NCBI GenBank assembly: GCA_003254925.1
Contig: QANZ01038090.1
Span: forward strand, 1 to 64,000
Length of the DNA stretch: 64,000 nucleotides
Origin: Chamaecrista fasciculata
Taxonomy: Eukaryota; Streptophyta; Magnoliopsida; Fabales; Fabaceae
Direction of reading: 5' to 3'
Under the pieces are notes generated by a model, which made no database searches, was not told the origin of the DNA, and was given only the letters and a program-made list of their open reading frames with translations. Shown here piece by piece: positions 46,083-59,132 of the stretch (position 1 is its first letter; every line of letters starts with the position of its first letter). The position numbers and the translations under genes are program-made.

Positions 46083-46987
46083 GATTACCTGTATTCTAAT
46101 ACAAATATAAAAAATTATTGGGAAAAATAATAACTTTCACTACCATCATTTATTACACCAATAATTTTCTCTCTTCATGCCATCTTGAATTTTCACAATC
46201 TTTTAAATTTTAGTATATTTGAATTAGTGTTTTTTTTTTTGGACTTTTTAGTTGAGGAGAAAATTTTTTTTAAAACAAGGTTAAAACATCATTTAGGTTA
46301 TCAAATTATGGGATAAGTTTCATTTTGGTCCTAAAACTATTTTTTGCTCCATTTTGATCCTCAAACTTTTATATCTATTTGATTTTGGTCCTCAAAATAT
46401 GATGTCATCCGATTTTTGCCATTACTTATAACTTAGATAACTGAAATAAAATATTTATCTCTCATATATGTCTTAATAAGTAATTTGACAAAGAGAGAAA
46501 TATGAAACCTTTGATTGTTAGATTTTATTGAATTTTGGCAAAAGTACTTTTGGTACCTCCAAAGTGTGCAGTCATTTTCAGTTATATCTCCAAAGTATTT
46601 TTTGGGTTAATTGTACCTTCAAAATATGAGATTAATTTCAGTTATATCCCCAAAAATATATTTAGTCAATTATACCCCAAATCTTTTCTTTTTTTTGTGT
46701 CAAATGTACCCTCCAATTGGGGGTACAAATGATTCAAATTTGAAACATTTGAGGTATAAGAACTCAATTCAACACGTATATATTTGGGTGGGTTTGAGAT
46801 AACTGAATTATTATTTATCTAAACTTATCAACTACAACTACTCATTATCAACCAAACCCAAGTGGACCACGAACACCTACACACTTTTATTTTGGCCCAA
46901 ACACCTGCACACTTCTCTGTACATTGTACGTAAAATTAAGATTTCATCAGTCACCACTGTATGTTCTGACAAAAAAAAAGCACTGTA

Positions 46988-47020
<33 letters not shown>

Positions 47021-47058
47021 GTGCGTGCGTGTATGAGTATATATATATACACCTGCTT
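46083..47058. other. Reductase upstream region with single foldback arms
   Basis: Bases 46285-46540 are one arm of the family seen in P450 intron 6. Bases 46540-46740 are one arm of a GGCAAA-type foldback (ggcaaaagtacttttggtacc). Each lacks its partner, so half-elements remain. A TA run lies at 46995-47020. No gene is seen. Confidence 0.5.
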
Positions 47059-47145
47059 ATATTAATTACTTTCAAACCTATCTATACTTATATATATACC
47101 CACTAATACTAATTACTTTCAAATCTATCTATCTCTATATATATA
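47059..47145 (+). promoter_or_regulatory. Duplicated core promoter of the reductase gene
   Basis: A segment of about 40 bases occurs twice in tandem (47059-47098 and 47106-47144), sharing taattactttcaaa, ctatctat and a terminal TATATATA. The second copy lies about 50 bases before the ATG, a normal TATA distance for a short leader. The first would give a longer leader. Confidence 0.5.
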
Positions 47146-47193
47146 GACTTGTCAAGCAAATTATCTCTATCTGCCTCTATCTCTCTATCTCCA

Positions 47194-50100
47194 ATGGAGT
47201 TGGAAAGCATTCTGAACTTCCTCCACAACAAGACCCTTTTAGTCACCGGTGCCACTGGCTTCCTCGCCAAAAGTAGTACATACATACTTACATATATATA
47301 TATATATATATATATACTCTATTATATTTATCTCTCTCATGTCCTTATAATTTATCTATATATGTTGGTCACTCACTACTCACTCATATATATATGATAT
47401 ATCAATCTATCTATGTTCTTGGTTCACAGTTTTGGTGGAGAAGGTACTGAGGGTTCAACCAAATGTGAAGAAACTTTATCTTCTTTTAAGAGCAACAGAT
47501 GCCACATCTGCCTCTCAACGCTTCCACAATGAGGTCATTACAATCAACTCATATATCTATCTAGCTATCTATATCCTATCCCTTTGTATTTTGCTTTTCT
47601 TCTTATAAAAAAAATAAGATTCTTTATATTTTTGTCATTAGGGATCCCACCCAATCTATTCAACGAGTAGTTATGTTATATATATTCTCTCACTATCAAC
47701 TTTCATGATGGGTCACGCAAAATTATTTTGCTACATGTCACTATTAATTTGTCAAAACCTCACTATGGTCCTTATGTTTATCCTAAATTTTGTTTTGATC
47801 CCTAATATTGTTCTATTCCGTTTCAGTACTTAATCTTTTCAGCAGTTCTATTTTGGTCCCTATCTACTGAATGTGGTAACATCTCTCTTGTTTCAAATCT
47901 GAATGTGATGAAATTAGAGCTAAGTGTTACTCTTGATGATTTCTTTCTTTGCCTAGTTGGGTCATCGACAAGTGAGGTCAAATCTAGTCTGAAATTGTGT
48001 TGAAGTTGCTACTTGAAAATAAGAGAAACAACTAAATATAGAAAAATTGTTAGTAAAAAAAATGCGTGGTCCTGAGCTGAGGCACGGATATCTCGCTTTC
48101 TTTAAGGTAATTCACGCCTCCCACGGGTTGATTTAGTCATATCACCCGGTGCAGTGGGTACACTGACGCGTTACCTCCAGGATACAACAGCCCATTACTC
48201 GTTTGTTTGATTTATCACCTCTGCACTAAGATGATAGATAGGACTCCCACTCCCACACATTTTCTCTATCCAAACATATAAAATATAGATGTATATGTGT
48301 CTTAGCTTATTTTAGCACATTTCTTCTTACACACCTCTTCCATGCGCACAAACATGTATATATATATATATACACATTATATTAAATTGCCTTTAAGTGT
48401 CTTTACAAGCTTTTTAATCTCTATTATTTAGCTAGCCGTTGCATCATACTAACATTTACCTCAACCTACATTTGCCTTTTAATTCCTTCAATTACAATAA
48501 TTAAGCGTTTCACACTAGCACTCTAGCCCCACCAACGTTCACATTCCCAATAATTGCATACCTTAATATAAGAAAATAAAACTTTTTGGGATGAAAGTTT
48601 ATTTTTTAACAAGTTTTAGATAACTGAGAGACCAATATGGAACTAAAAATAACTGAGGGACCTATTTGGAACAATGAGCATAACAGAGGGACCAAAATTG
48701 GACTTTGGCCTAAATCAATTAAAGTACACTTCATAACATATATAAATGTAATATAATACATATATGTAATCATATAAATTTTAAAATAAAAAATCTTATT
48801 TATAAAGAACTAACAATATACATATATACAGAAACATATAAACATATATAAAAAAATAAATAAATAAAATTTTGCATATGTTCGTAGGCTCTTGGGTTAA
48901 GTTGGAAAACCATGAACTCGTAATTTAACCTGTAAGTCTGTGGGTTAAAATTTCGAGCCCAACCTAACCTGCAGTTGTAGGTTGGGTTCGTTTATGTGAG
49001 TTTGCGGGTTGAGTTGCTCACCCCATTGAAGGAGGTACTAATAACCCGTACTATATATTTGTATATGTACAGATATTAGGGAAGGACCTGTTCAGGTTGC
49101 TGAAGGAAAATGAGGGGGCAGATTTCAATTCTTTTATCTCAAAAAAGGTGACTATAGTGCCCGGGGACATCTCTCTTGTGGACTTGAACTTGAAGGACTC
49201 CATTCTAAGGGAAGAAATCTGCAATCAAACAGATATTATAGTTAATCTAGCTGCAACAACAAGATTTGATGAAAGGTGTAAGTTTATATATATATAATAT
49301 TATTATTATATATATGTTTTGACATCATAGACTTCATTGTTTTTCATTGCATAGTTTAATTAATTAATTATTGTCGTTGTACATAATTATTTTTTTTTTA
49401 AAAAATATATCCTAATATTATCTATTAAAAAATTGGGAATTAATTAATTGAAGTTTGTTTATTTATCTCTTAACCTGTTTTTTTTTTTAAATGCAGATAC
49501 GATGTTGCATTGGGTATAAATACATTAGGAGCTATGCATGTCTTGAACTTTGCCAGAAAATGTAATAAAGTGAAGGTGCTTGTCCACGTTTCAACAGGTA
49601 CTTGGTAGTTTAGTATATATAAGGTTTGAGTAAATTAGCAATTTGGTCCCTAAAAATTCACTGAGCTGATAATCAGTCCTTGAAATATTGAAATACGTTG
49701 TTTTAGTGTCTAAAAGATTAAACAATATACTAATTAGCCGTTTTTATGAGCTAAATAATATACTGTTTTAATCTTTAAGGGATGAGCATGGGTTGGGTTT
49801 GGACAAAATTTCAACCCAACCCACACATCTATTTGCAGGCTAGGTTGGGTCGATTTTGTAATTGTTTTTATCACTCAACCAGACAACCCAAAACTCTACG
49901 AGTTGAGTTGAGTTGAGTTTGTGGGTGAATACATACATTTTTTTTTCAAAAATAATTTTATTTTTATAAAAATAAAATATTATTATAAACTTATAGGTGG
50001 TAAAAGAAAATGCCAATACATAAAATAAGGTTGAAAAAAATATAAATTATATATATATAAATATAAATTAATTAACATATGCTTCATAACATACATATAT

Positions 50101-53100
50101 ATATATAATTATGTAAATTTTAAAGTTAAAATAGCTTGTTTATAAATAACTAACAACATAAACACAAGAGACATACAAAAAAATACAAAAAATTACATAA
50201 ACAAATATACAAATATATATATACATATATGTAAGGGTTTGCGAGTTGAGTTGGGTCTTCAAACTGCAAACCCACAACCTGACCCATATTCATGCGGGTT
50301 GATTTTTTTCATACCCAACTCAATCCGTAACTACAGGTTGCGTTGGATTTTGCAGGTTGGCAAATCAACTCAACCCGCTCACCCCAATTTCAGGGACTGC
50401 ACTATATTATCAATTTAGTAATATTTCGGGAATTAAATTATTAGTTTACTTTATAAAATTTTCATATTTCATAGCTTTCTCCTAAAAGCGAAATGAAAGA
50501 AAAGAATAATTTGATTAGTTTATTAATTGTACCTACAGTATCGAAATGATCTCACATATTACAAAATTTAGAATTTATATACAGTTGATTTGGCTAACAA
50601 TATATATATATATATATGTGTATGCTAAATTCCTTGAAGCTTTTGTATGCGGAGAGAAAGGAGGAGTAATATCAGAGGATCCATATGAAATGGGTGCATC
50701 AATAAATGGAGTTGCTGGACTAGACATTGATGCAGAAAAGCAATTGATACAACAAACACTCAATCAACTTCAACATCAAGGAGCCACACAAGATCAAATC
50801 AAATTTGCCATGAAGGAATTGGGTATAACAAGGTAATTTGTACGTACCATATGTATATATATATAGATTAACTTTCATGTAAAATTTGCCAATCTAAAAA
50901 AGAAAAAGGCCCAAGGTGCACTTTTGGTCTTATATTTTTTGTTCAGGTCTTAACTTGGTCTTGTATATTTTTTTGTTTCACTTTTGGTTAGTGAAAAATT
51001 GTTCTTATATCTTTTTTAATTTGTTGCAGATTTGGTTTCATATCTTTGCAAAAAGTTTCATTGTTAGTCCCACAATGTAGAACCTTTTGCAAAGATATAA
51101 AATCAATTCTGTAACTTGACCAAAAGATATGAGACCAAAAGTGTAACAAAAATTATACGGGACTAAATTGAGATTTGAGCAAAAGTTATGGTACCAAAAG
51201 TGCAACAAAAAAAACATAATACCAAATTGAGACCTGAGCAAATGATATGGGACCAAAAATGCACTTTCACCAAAGAAAAATAAAGGATGAGATTTGTCCC
51301 TATATATACTTTACCTAAGTTTCTAATTTGTGAAACAAGTCCTTTGTAAATGTTAATGTTTAGTCTTTATTTACTTCAATTTACAATTACATAAAAATTT
51401 GATGTTAAATTTTTTAATCTGTGATAATGACCTTATTAATTAGAATTGGTATATGTATAATGAATTATTTTAGTTCAAAAAAAATTATAGAAATTAATTT
51501 AAAACTTGAATTAAGTATAAGGATCGAATAAATAACTTTTCTTAAATTAAATATGACACAACATAACCTACAAGTTGCAAATATATTGAGTATATATTTG
51601 GTTAATTAGTTTATGAATATATATCAGGGCAAATGTATATGGATGGCCAAACACATACGTGTTTACAAAGGCAATGGGAGAAATGCTTGTGGGAACTTTG
51701 AAGGGAAACTTGCCTATTGTTATTGTACGTCCTACCATTGTTACCAGCACTTACAAAGAGCCTTTCCCAGGTTGGGTTGAAGGAGTAAGGTATATTATAC
51801 ACACACACAGATATATATATATATATATATTACATTTGTTGGGTAATTAAAAAAGATAGCAAAGAAATACAAATTAAAGAAATAAGATGAAACAAAAATT
51901 CAATCACAATACAAGAAAAGTCAACGTGAAAATGTTAACCGGGAAAAAAAATCATAACCATTTCTAAGAGATAATTATAGAATATATTATTCGAAAATTT
52001 ATACATCACATTATTTTCTCAAGAGGTTGATTTAAAAGTACATGTTTATACTCTTTCAAAGTAACTATTTAATTACACTTTGCACACTCTAAAATACAAT
52101 ATATGAAGAAATATAAAACAAGACACAAGCATTTTTCTCAACATGAATTGTTCTTCCATATAGGTTCTAATTTTTCTATAAGTGGCGATAGTACATATCT
52201 TGATGCAACTTAATTTTCTTTTAACGAATCCTCCGACATCAGATCAATAAAATGAGTAACACATATGGTGTTCAATACAAATGTTCCCTTTTCTCCATCA
52301 ATTTTAGTTAGACTGCTTTGTAATTTGCAACATTGCCAATAACTATTCGGACTACATTCTCCTCCTCATTTTTCTCAACTTCATCTAACATTTCAAACAT
52401 TCTAGAAGTTGTCTTTGAAATTTAGATGTATGAGGTATCCAAAGGATACAAGAAGATCGTCTCTATTTAGAATTATTGACTTAAAAAGTTACAAATAAAT
52501 TGCCTTTTCTTATCATTCTATCCATTCGACATGATAGAACAACTCACTTCCCTCCATTCTTACTTGAACTCTTCAAATCAAGGTAATCTTCTATTCTTAT
52601 CACATCATTCTTTAAATATTTTTCACTAAGCTCTTGATAAGAATGATGCTTATAACGCTTACAGCCTTACCAAACTTCCTTGCGTTGTCCAACATCTTAG
52701 TAAACTGTGGATTATTTATACAATTGAAAGATTAATAGTATTTGTATAAAAAAACTGAGTAACTTATTGGCCAAGTAATTTTGCAAGGTCTCTCTCCTTG
52801 AATAATTAATTGGTACTGGATTGTACAATTCCAACTCCACTGCCAGTGAGTTTTTAATTCCTTAAAAAACTATGGATTACTTTTCTATTTCCTTGCAAAC
52901 TGCTTTGTGTATCACCAACATCAAACCACATCCTTTTCTTTCTAGTTGCATGATCTTTAGCTGATAAATAAGCTTTAACATAGATGTCCTCACCTCTTTA
53001 GGAACCATAATACAAAGTTCAATATTATCTTTAGTGCCAGCTAAACAATAATGCTTAAATCTAAATATTTCACCACTAATAGTTTTAGAACAACAATTGC

Positions 53101-56100
53101 ACTAACTTTTCTAGCATTCCCCTCAACATTTGTCCCATGTTGCAATTTTGTTGAGGGGAATGCTAGAAAGGTTTAGTGCAACTGTGGGCCAATTTGCTTT
53201 GTGTTTTGTGCTTTATTTTTGTTGAGGTTTTATAAGGCCATTCTTGTTAAGGAACCTAATAAAATAAACCTCTTTATGGACAGAGTTAAACATATATATG
53301 GTGGGAGTAAAATTGATGATTCCATGATTTTAAGATTTAAAATTAGATTTCGACAATCATAACCTCAACAACTTTGGATTTTTAATCAACCTCAATGATA
53401 TATCACCACAAAACCTGTACTTTCACTACAAGAAAAAAGAGATTAGCTATGGACGATTCTATAACTAATCCGTAGCTAATCTGTAGCTAAAAGATTTAGC
53501 TGTGGATTTTCTTCGGAATCGTCTGTAGCTTCTATGCGGTCGCTAAAAAGCTATGGAATATTCCATAGCAAATCCATTGCAAATCGCTAGCTAATCCATG
53601 GCTACTATTTTGGAGGTCAAATTATCAAGTCTGTAGCGCTATATATGGATGATTCGTAGATAATTCCATAGCTAATTCCTAGCTAGGTTTTTTCTATCCA
53701 TAGCTAATTCGTGGCTATTCATTGAACAAAACAACTAAAAATCTTGGCTAATCTGTAGCTATTTTCATAGTTGATTTGTAGCTAATGTTCGTAGTTGATC
53801 CATAGCTAATTTCCGTAGCTATTTCGTAGCAAATTTTTCTAGCTATTTTTAAATTAGAATAGCTATTTTCAAACTAAAATATAATTTTAATTAGTATTTT
53901 TTAAACCTTATTTTCTAACCTATTGCAAGTTTAAATATCTTACAACTTAATAATATTTGCCTATAATATAAAATTCTAATACTTGATCATACAATAAAAG
54001 TAAGTAACAAGTACTACCACATAACAAGTATCAAAATAAGGAATGTATAACAATATATAGTATCCAAAACTTATAAGAGTATATCAAACATAACAAGTAT
54101 CTATACATAAGAATAACAGTCAAGGTAATCTTAAATCATCATCATCATTTTCCGCCTCACCTTGATTTACTACAGAAGGTGGTGGTTGAGCTAAATTTCA
54201 AGACTGTAGATCAGCAAACCTAGACTGATGGAAGACCAGAGAAACAACATGAATAATCTCAACTCTAAATATAAATTACACACTCAAAAAAGGAAAAAAA
54301 AAAAGCGAAAGAACAGAGGAAAACAAGCAAAAATTCCAGACGATCAAAAGAGAAATCGAAACCTGAAACGTAAAAGATGAAAACCAAGCATTAAATTCAG
54401 AGAAGAGTGGATGAAAAGAGGAAGAGAGAGACCTGGTGATTCTAGGGTTTGAGAAGGTTGGATGAGAACTTAGAGAGAGAGAGAGAGCGAAACACAGGAA
54501 GGAATGAAGGAAGAAAGAGGAAGCTAAGGGTCGTCGCGAGGGGTCACTGCTACCGTCAGGTAGGGTTTAGAATTAGGAGGGTTGGAGAGAAATGAAGCTA
54601 AGGGTTGGATGATTAGGGATTGAGTGAAAAGAATTTAGGAGGGACTGAGTGAAAAATTTTGTAGGGTTTTATTCTAGTGAAAGTTTTAGAGGGTTGATTT
54701 GGCGGGTGGTATTGTTTAGAAAAAAAAATATTTAAATAAAAAAAAATCTTATTTTTAAGAGAAAACATATGATTTGTCTTTGAATTTACATCTAGTCAAC
54801 TAATTACTCTCTGAATAATTGAAATACACGACTTGGTCCTTGAAATATTTCAATTGTCAACTTTTTGTCCTTGATGACTATTTGGTCCCTTAATTTGACC
54901 TAATTTTATATTTTTAGTCTTTGAATTTATACTAAATTAATACTTTTTAATCTCTGAATTTATATTGAATTTTTATAATTTGGTCCCCCATAGACCAAAT
55001 CATTGATAATTGAAATAATTTAGGGATTGAGTAATATATTTTGATTATTCATGAATTGATTAGTTAACTCGATATAAATTGAGAGGTTAAATAATATATT
55101 TTCTCTTATAAATTTGTTACAAATATGACACATACGAGGAGGAGCCTTGTTGACTTCTTTTGCTTTCATTTCAAAAACTCAGTGTCGATTACTAAAAGAA
55201 CAAACCCAATCCGAAATCTGAACCATAAAAATACCAATTAACTGATCACAGGAACCCTAAACCCTAAGCCCTCAAGTTCCCAATAAAGACCAAGCAACAT
55301 TTCATTAACTTATTTTATTTAGATTTTTTGGATTATTTATTCAATTATCAATTATGACATAAAAGAAATGAAATGTGAAATATTTGAGCTGTTCGAAGAG
55401 GAATCCCAACCTCGCCGATTGACCCTTTCGCTTTTCTAGTGATACCAACATATTAGTCAAACTGTAAATTTTGTCTCATATCTTTTGCTAAGTTCCCAAT
55501 TTGGTCTTGCATTTTTTTTTTGCACTTTTGATCTCATTTCTTTGCAAAAGGTCCCAATTTGATCCCATATCATTTTGGGAACTGACCCAAGGATATGAGA
55601 CCAAAAGCGAAACAAAAAAAAAAGATGAGACCAAACTGAAAACTTAGCAAAAGATACAAGATCAAATTTTCACTTTGACCCAACATATTTAAGCAATTAT
55701 CTTTCTGTAAGACCATAATGAAAATGCAATTTTTGTTTTTTTGTTAAACGAATATGATATTGAGATTTTTTACTCAAGCGTGCTTGGTTTCTAAGTTTGC
55801 TTTTACAATTTTCTAATGTCATTGATGGATTATAATTTGTAATAAAAACTAAAAACAAAAAACATAAAAATTAAATTATTGTAGTTGTTAACGATTTGGT
55901 TCTTGGGTCAAATTTAGAGATCAAAAAATAAAAATTCAATATAAATTCAGGGACCAAAAAGTATAAATTAGTTCAAATTCAGAGATAAATTTGCCACTTA
56001 GGATCAAATAATTTACAATTGAAATATTTCAAGGATCAAATCGTATACTTCAATTATCCAAATTAGTAGAATTGGTATAAATTTAAGGACCTAATAGTAA

Positions 56101-59081
56101 GTTTTTTTTTTNNNNNNNNNNNNNNNNNNNNNNNNNNNNNNNNNNNNNNNNNNNNNNNNNNNNNNNNNNNNNNNNNNNNNNNNNNNNNNNNNNNNAAAAA
56201 AAAAAAAAGAAAAAAATAGCTATGGAAAGTTTCCGTAGGTAATCCGTAGCAATGCTTCATAATTTTTTTTTTAAAAAAAAAGACATTTAGGTATGGAAAT
56301 TTTCCGTAGCTAATCCATAGCAACACTTTGATATTTATCAAAATAAACATTAGCTACAAAAATTTTTCGTAGCTATTAACTTTAGTTATGGAATATTTTG
56401 TAACAATTCCTTAGCTAATCTGTAGCAAATATTTCTTGCCTTTGCGTGCCACTCACTTTCCTAAAGTTAGCTACAAACATTTTTGCCGTAGCTAAATAGC
56501 TAGAAAATGGCTATGAAAATTTTCCATAACAAAATTTCATAACTAATACTGTTTTTTCTTGTAGTGTTTAACTATGTTTATATATATATATAAATAACCC
56601 AAATTGTTCTTTATGTATATGACTTTAAATTTCATTCATTTCAGAACCATAGACAGTTTGAGTGTTGCTTATGGTAAAGGAAAACTAACAGTCTTCCTAG
56701 GGGATATCATGGCAGTTTGTGACATGGTGAGATATATCATTATATATAGGGTAAATTATACATAATGTCCTTATAGTTTGGGGTATTTCGAGATCGGGTC
56801 CTGTGATTTGCAAAGCTTCAATTTGGAGACTGAAGTTTGCTCCATTAGCAGTAAAGGGTCCTCCGTAAAAAAATTCATGGAAATTTGGGCTAAAATACTA
56901 TTTTAAGACCCTAACTATTAATTTTCTATTCATTTGACTCCTGGTTTTTATGAGGGAGGGACTTTGATGCAAAAACAGAAAATTTTCGAAAACTTTGACT
57001 CTGACTATTGAAAAATTTTCTAATTTGACAGAATTCGAGAGATCTTTTTGTAATCACATTCAACCATTTTTTCAATAGGCAAAGTCAAAGTCCCTGGAAT
57101 TTTTTTGTTTTTGCATCAAAATCTCTTCAATTCCACATAGAAACAAGAAGTACGTCAATTAAATCCATAGAAAATTAATAGTTAAGATTTTTAAATGGTA
57201 TTTTAGCCCAAATTTCTGTTGAATTTTGGACAGAGGGCTCTTTTCTGCTAACGGAGCAAACCTGAGTCCCTAAATTAAAACTTTTTAAACCATAGGGACC
57301 CAGTCTCGAAATACTCCAAATCACAAGGACTTTCTGGGTAATTTATCTTATATAGATTTACACATATACACTCTTGATCAATATATCAATTAAACCCTTT
57401 CCTCTTCTTGATTATTATTTAATGTTAAAGCAGATACCAGCTGACATGGTGGTGAATGCAATGCTAGTAGCAATGGTGGCTCATGCGAATGATCAACATG
57501 CAGATGATATAATCTATCATGTGGGATCCTCTGCGAGAAATCCTATAACATACTTAAATTTCAGAGATTTCAACATGAAATATTTCACATCTAAGCCATT
57601 AAGAAACAAAGATGGAAAGCTTGTCAAAGTAGGCCAAGTTCCTGTATTGGATAACATGGACAGCTTTCACATTTACATGTTCATTCGCTATATGCTTCCC
57701 TTGAAGGTAAACTAATATGTTTGTTTGGTACATTGGCTATTTGGCTATATGAAAATACCATCTTGAACATTTATTATGCGGGTTTTGTTCTAATATGATC
57801 AGATCCATGGATGAGTAAGTAGGTACCTTATCAGTATCATAATCGTAAAGTAAATATTTATTTTTAGTGTAAATTACACTTTAGCACCCTGTTCTATGGA
57901 CCGATTTCACTTTAGTACCTTGTTCTTTGCAACTGTTAACACTTTGGTACCCAAATTTATTTTTCTGTTAAGTTTTGATGATGAAATCGTACGTGACCAT
58001 CACGCTCATAGTATAAACACTTAAATGTCCATTTTTCTCTCATTTTTCACGATTTAGTTGCTAAAACACTCAAAAATCGTGAAAAAAAAAACTGAGATTC
58101 GAAGTTAGAGAATTTTGGAGTGTTTTACAAATTAAATCGTGAAAAATAAAAGGAAAATGAACATTTGGGTGTTTTTACTATGCACGTGATGGTCACATGC
58201 GCCTTTGCAGTCAAAACTTAACAGAAAAATAAATTTGGGTACCAAAGTGTTAACAGTGCAAAGAACAAAGTACCAATGTGTCACTTTTGAAAGAATAAGA
58301 TATCAAAGTGAAAACGATCTATAGAACAAGATACCAAAATGTATTTTACCTCATTTTTATATATTTAACAACATAATTATTTAAATTTCATCTGTTAAAA
58401 TAATATAAATTATAAACATAAAATATTAAATATAAAATTAATCTAATAGTATATTCATATTTATGCTTTTTTCTTAATTCATCAAAAATAGATCTAGTAA
58501 AATTTATGAAAATTATTTTATGTGTGTTCATTTTACAATTTTCTCAAGTCTGAGTCAGAGTATGAGAATTTGACTCTTCGTAAAGTCTGAAAATGACGAT
58601 TGATTTTGAACTTTTGATCCTATATATTTTGCTCAGGTTGCAAATTCGATCTCATGTCACTTTTGGTCTCATATCTTTTTGTCAGGTTGTAAAATTGGTC
58701 TTATATCTTTACTAAAAGTTTTATCGTCAGTCCCACCTGACCCAAAGATATGATTGAAACTAATTCTGCACTTCTTTTTTGGCCCAATAGAATAATTCTC
58801 CACTTGACTAAAGACGTAGGACCAATTCTAAATTCTGAACCAAAGATATGAGACTGAAAGTGAAACATGAGACCGAATCTGCAATCTAAGCAAAAGATAT
58901 GAGACCAAATATGCTACAAAAAATATTATAAAACCAAATTGAGATCTAAGTAAAAGTTTGTGGGATCAAAAGTACACTTTGCCCTATATTATCTGATTTT
59001 GAAAATGAACAATCAAAGCAAATACATATATATTTAATTAAGGCACTAAGCTAATTAACTTTAATTCATTTCAATTGGATG

Positions 59082-59132
<51 letters not shown>

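Larger units (their letters stand above)
53424..56566. mobile_element. Non-autonomous CACTA transposon in reductase intron 6
   Basis: The terminal repeats are CACTACAAGAAAAAA at 53424 and its complement ending CTTGTAGTG at 56566, flanked by the 3-bp duplication TTT (53421-53423 and 56567-56569). Both subterminal regions (about 53440-53870 and 56210-56550) are packed with phrases of the type tagctaatccgtagc in either orientation. The 3143-bp element encodes no transposase. It contains a foldback (arms near 54770-55080 and 55890-56100), a small one at 55437-55685 and the N gap. Confidence 0.9.
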
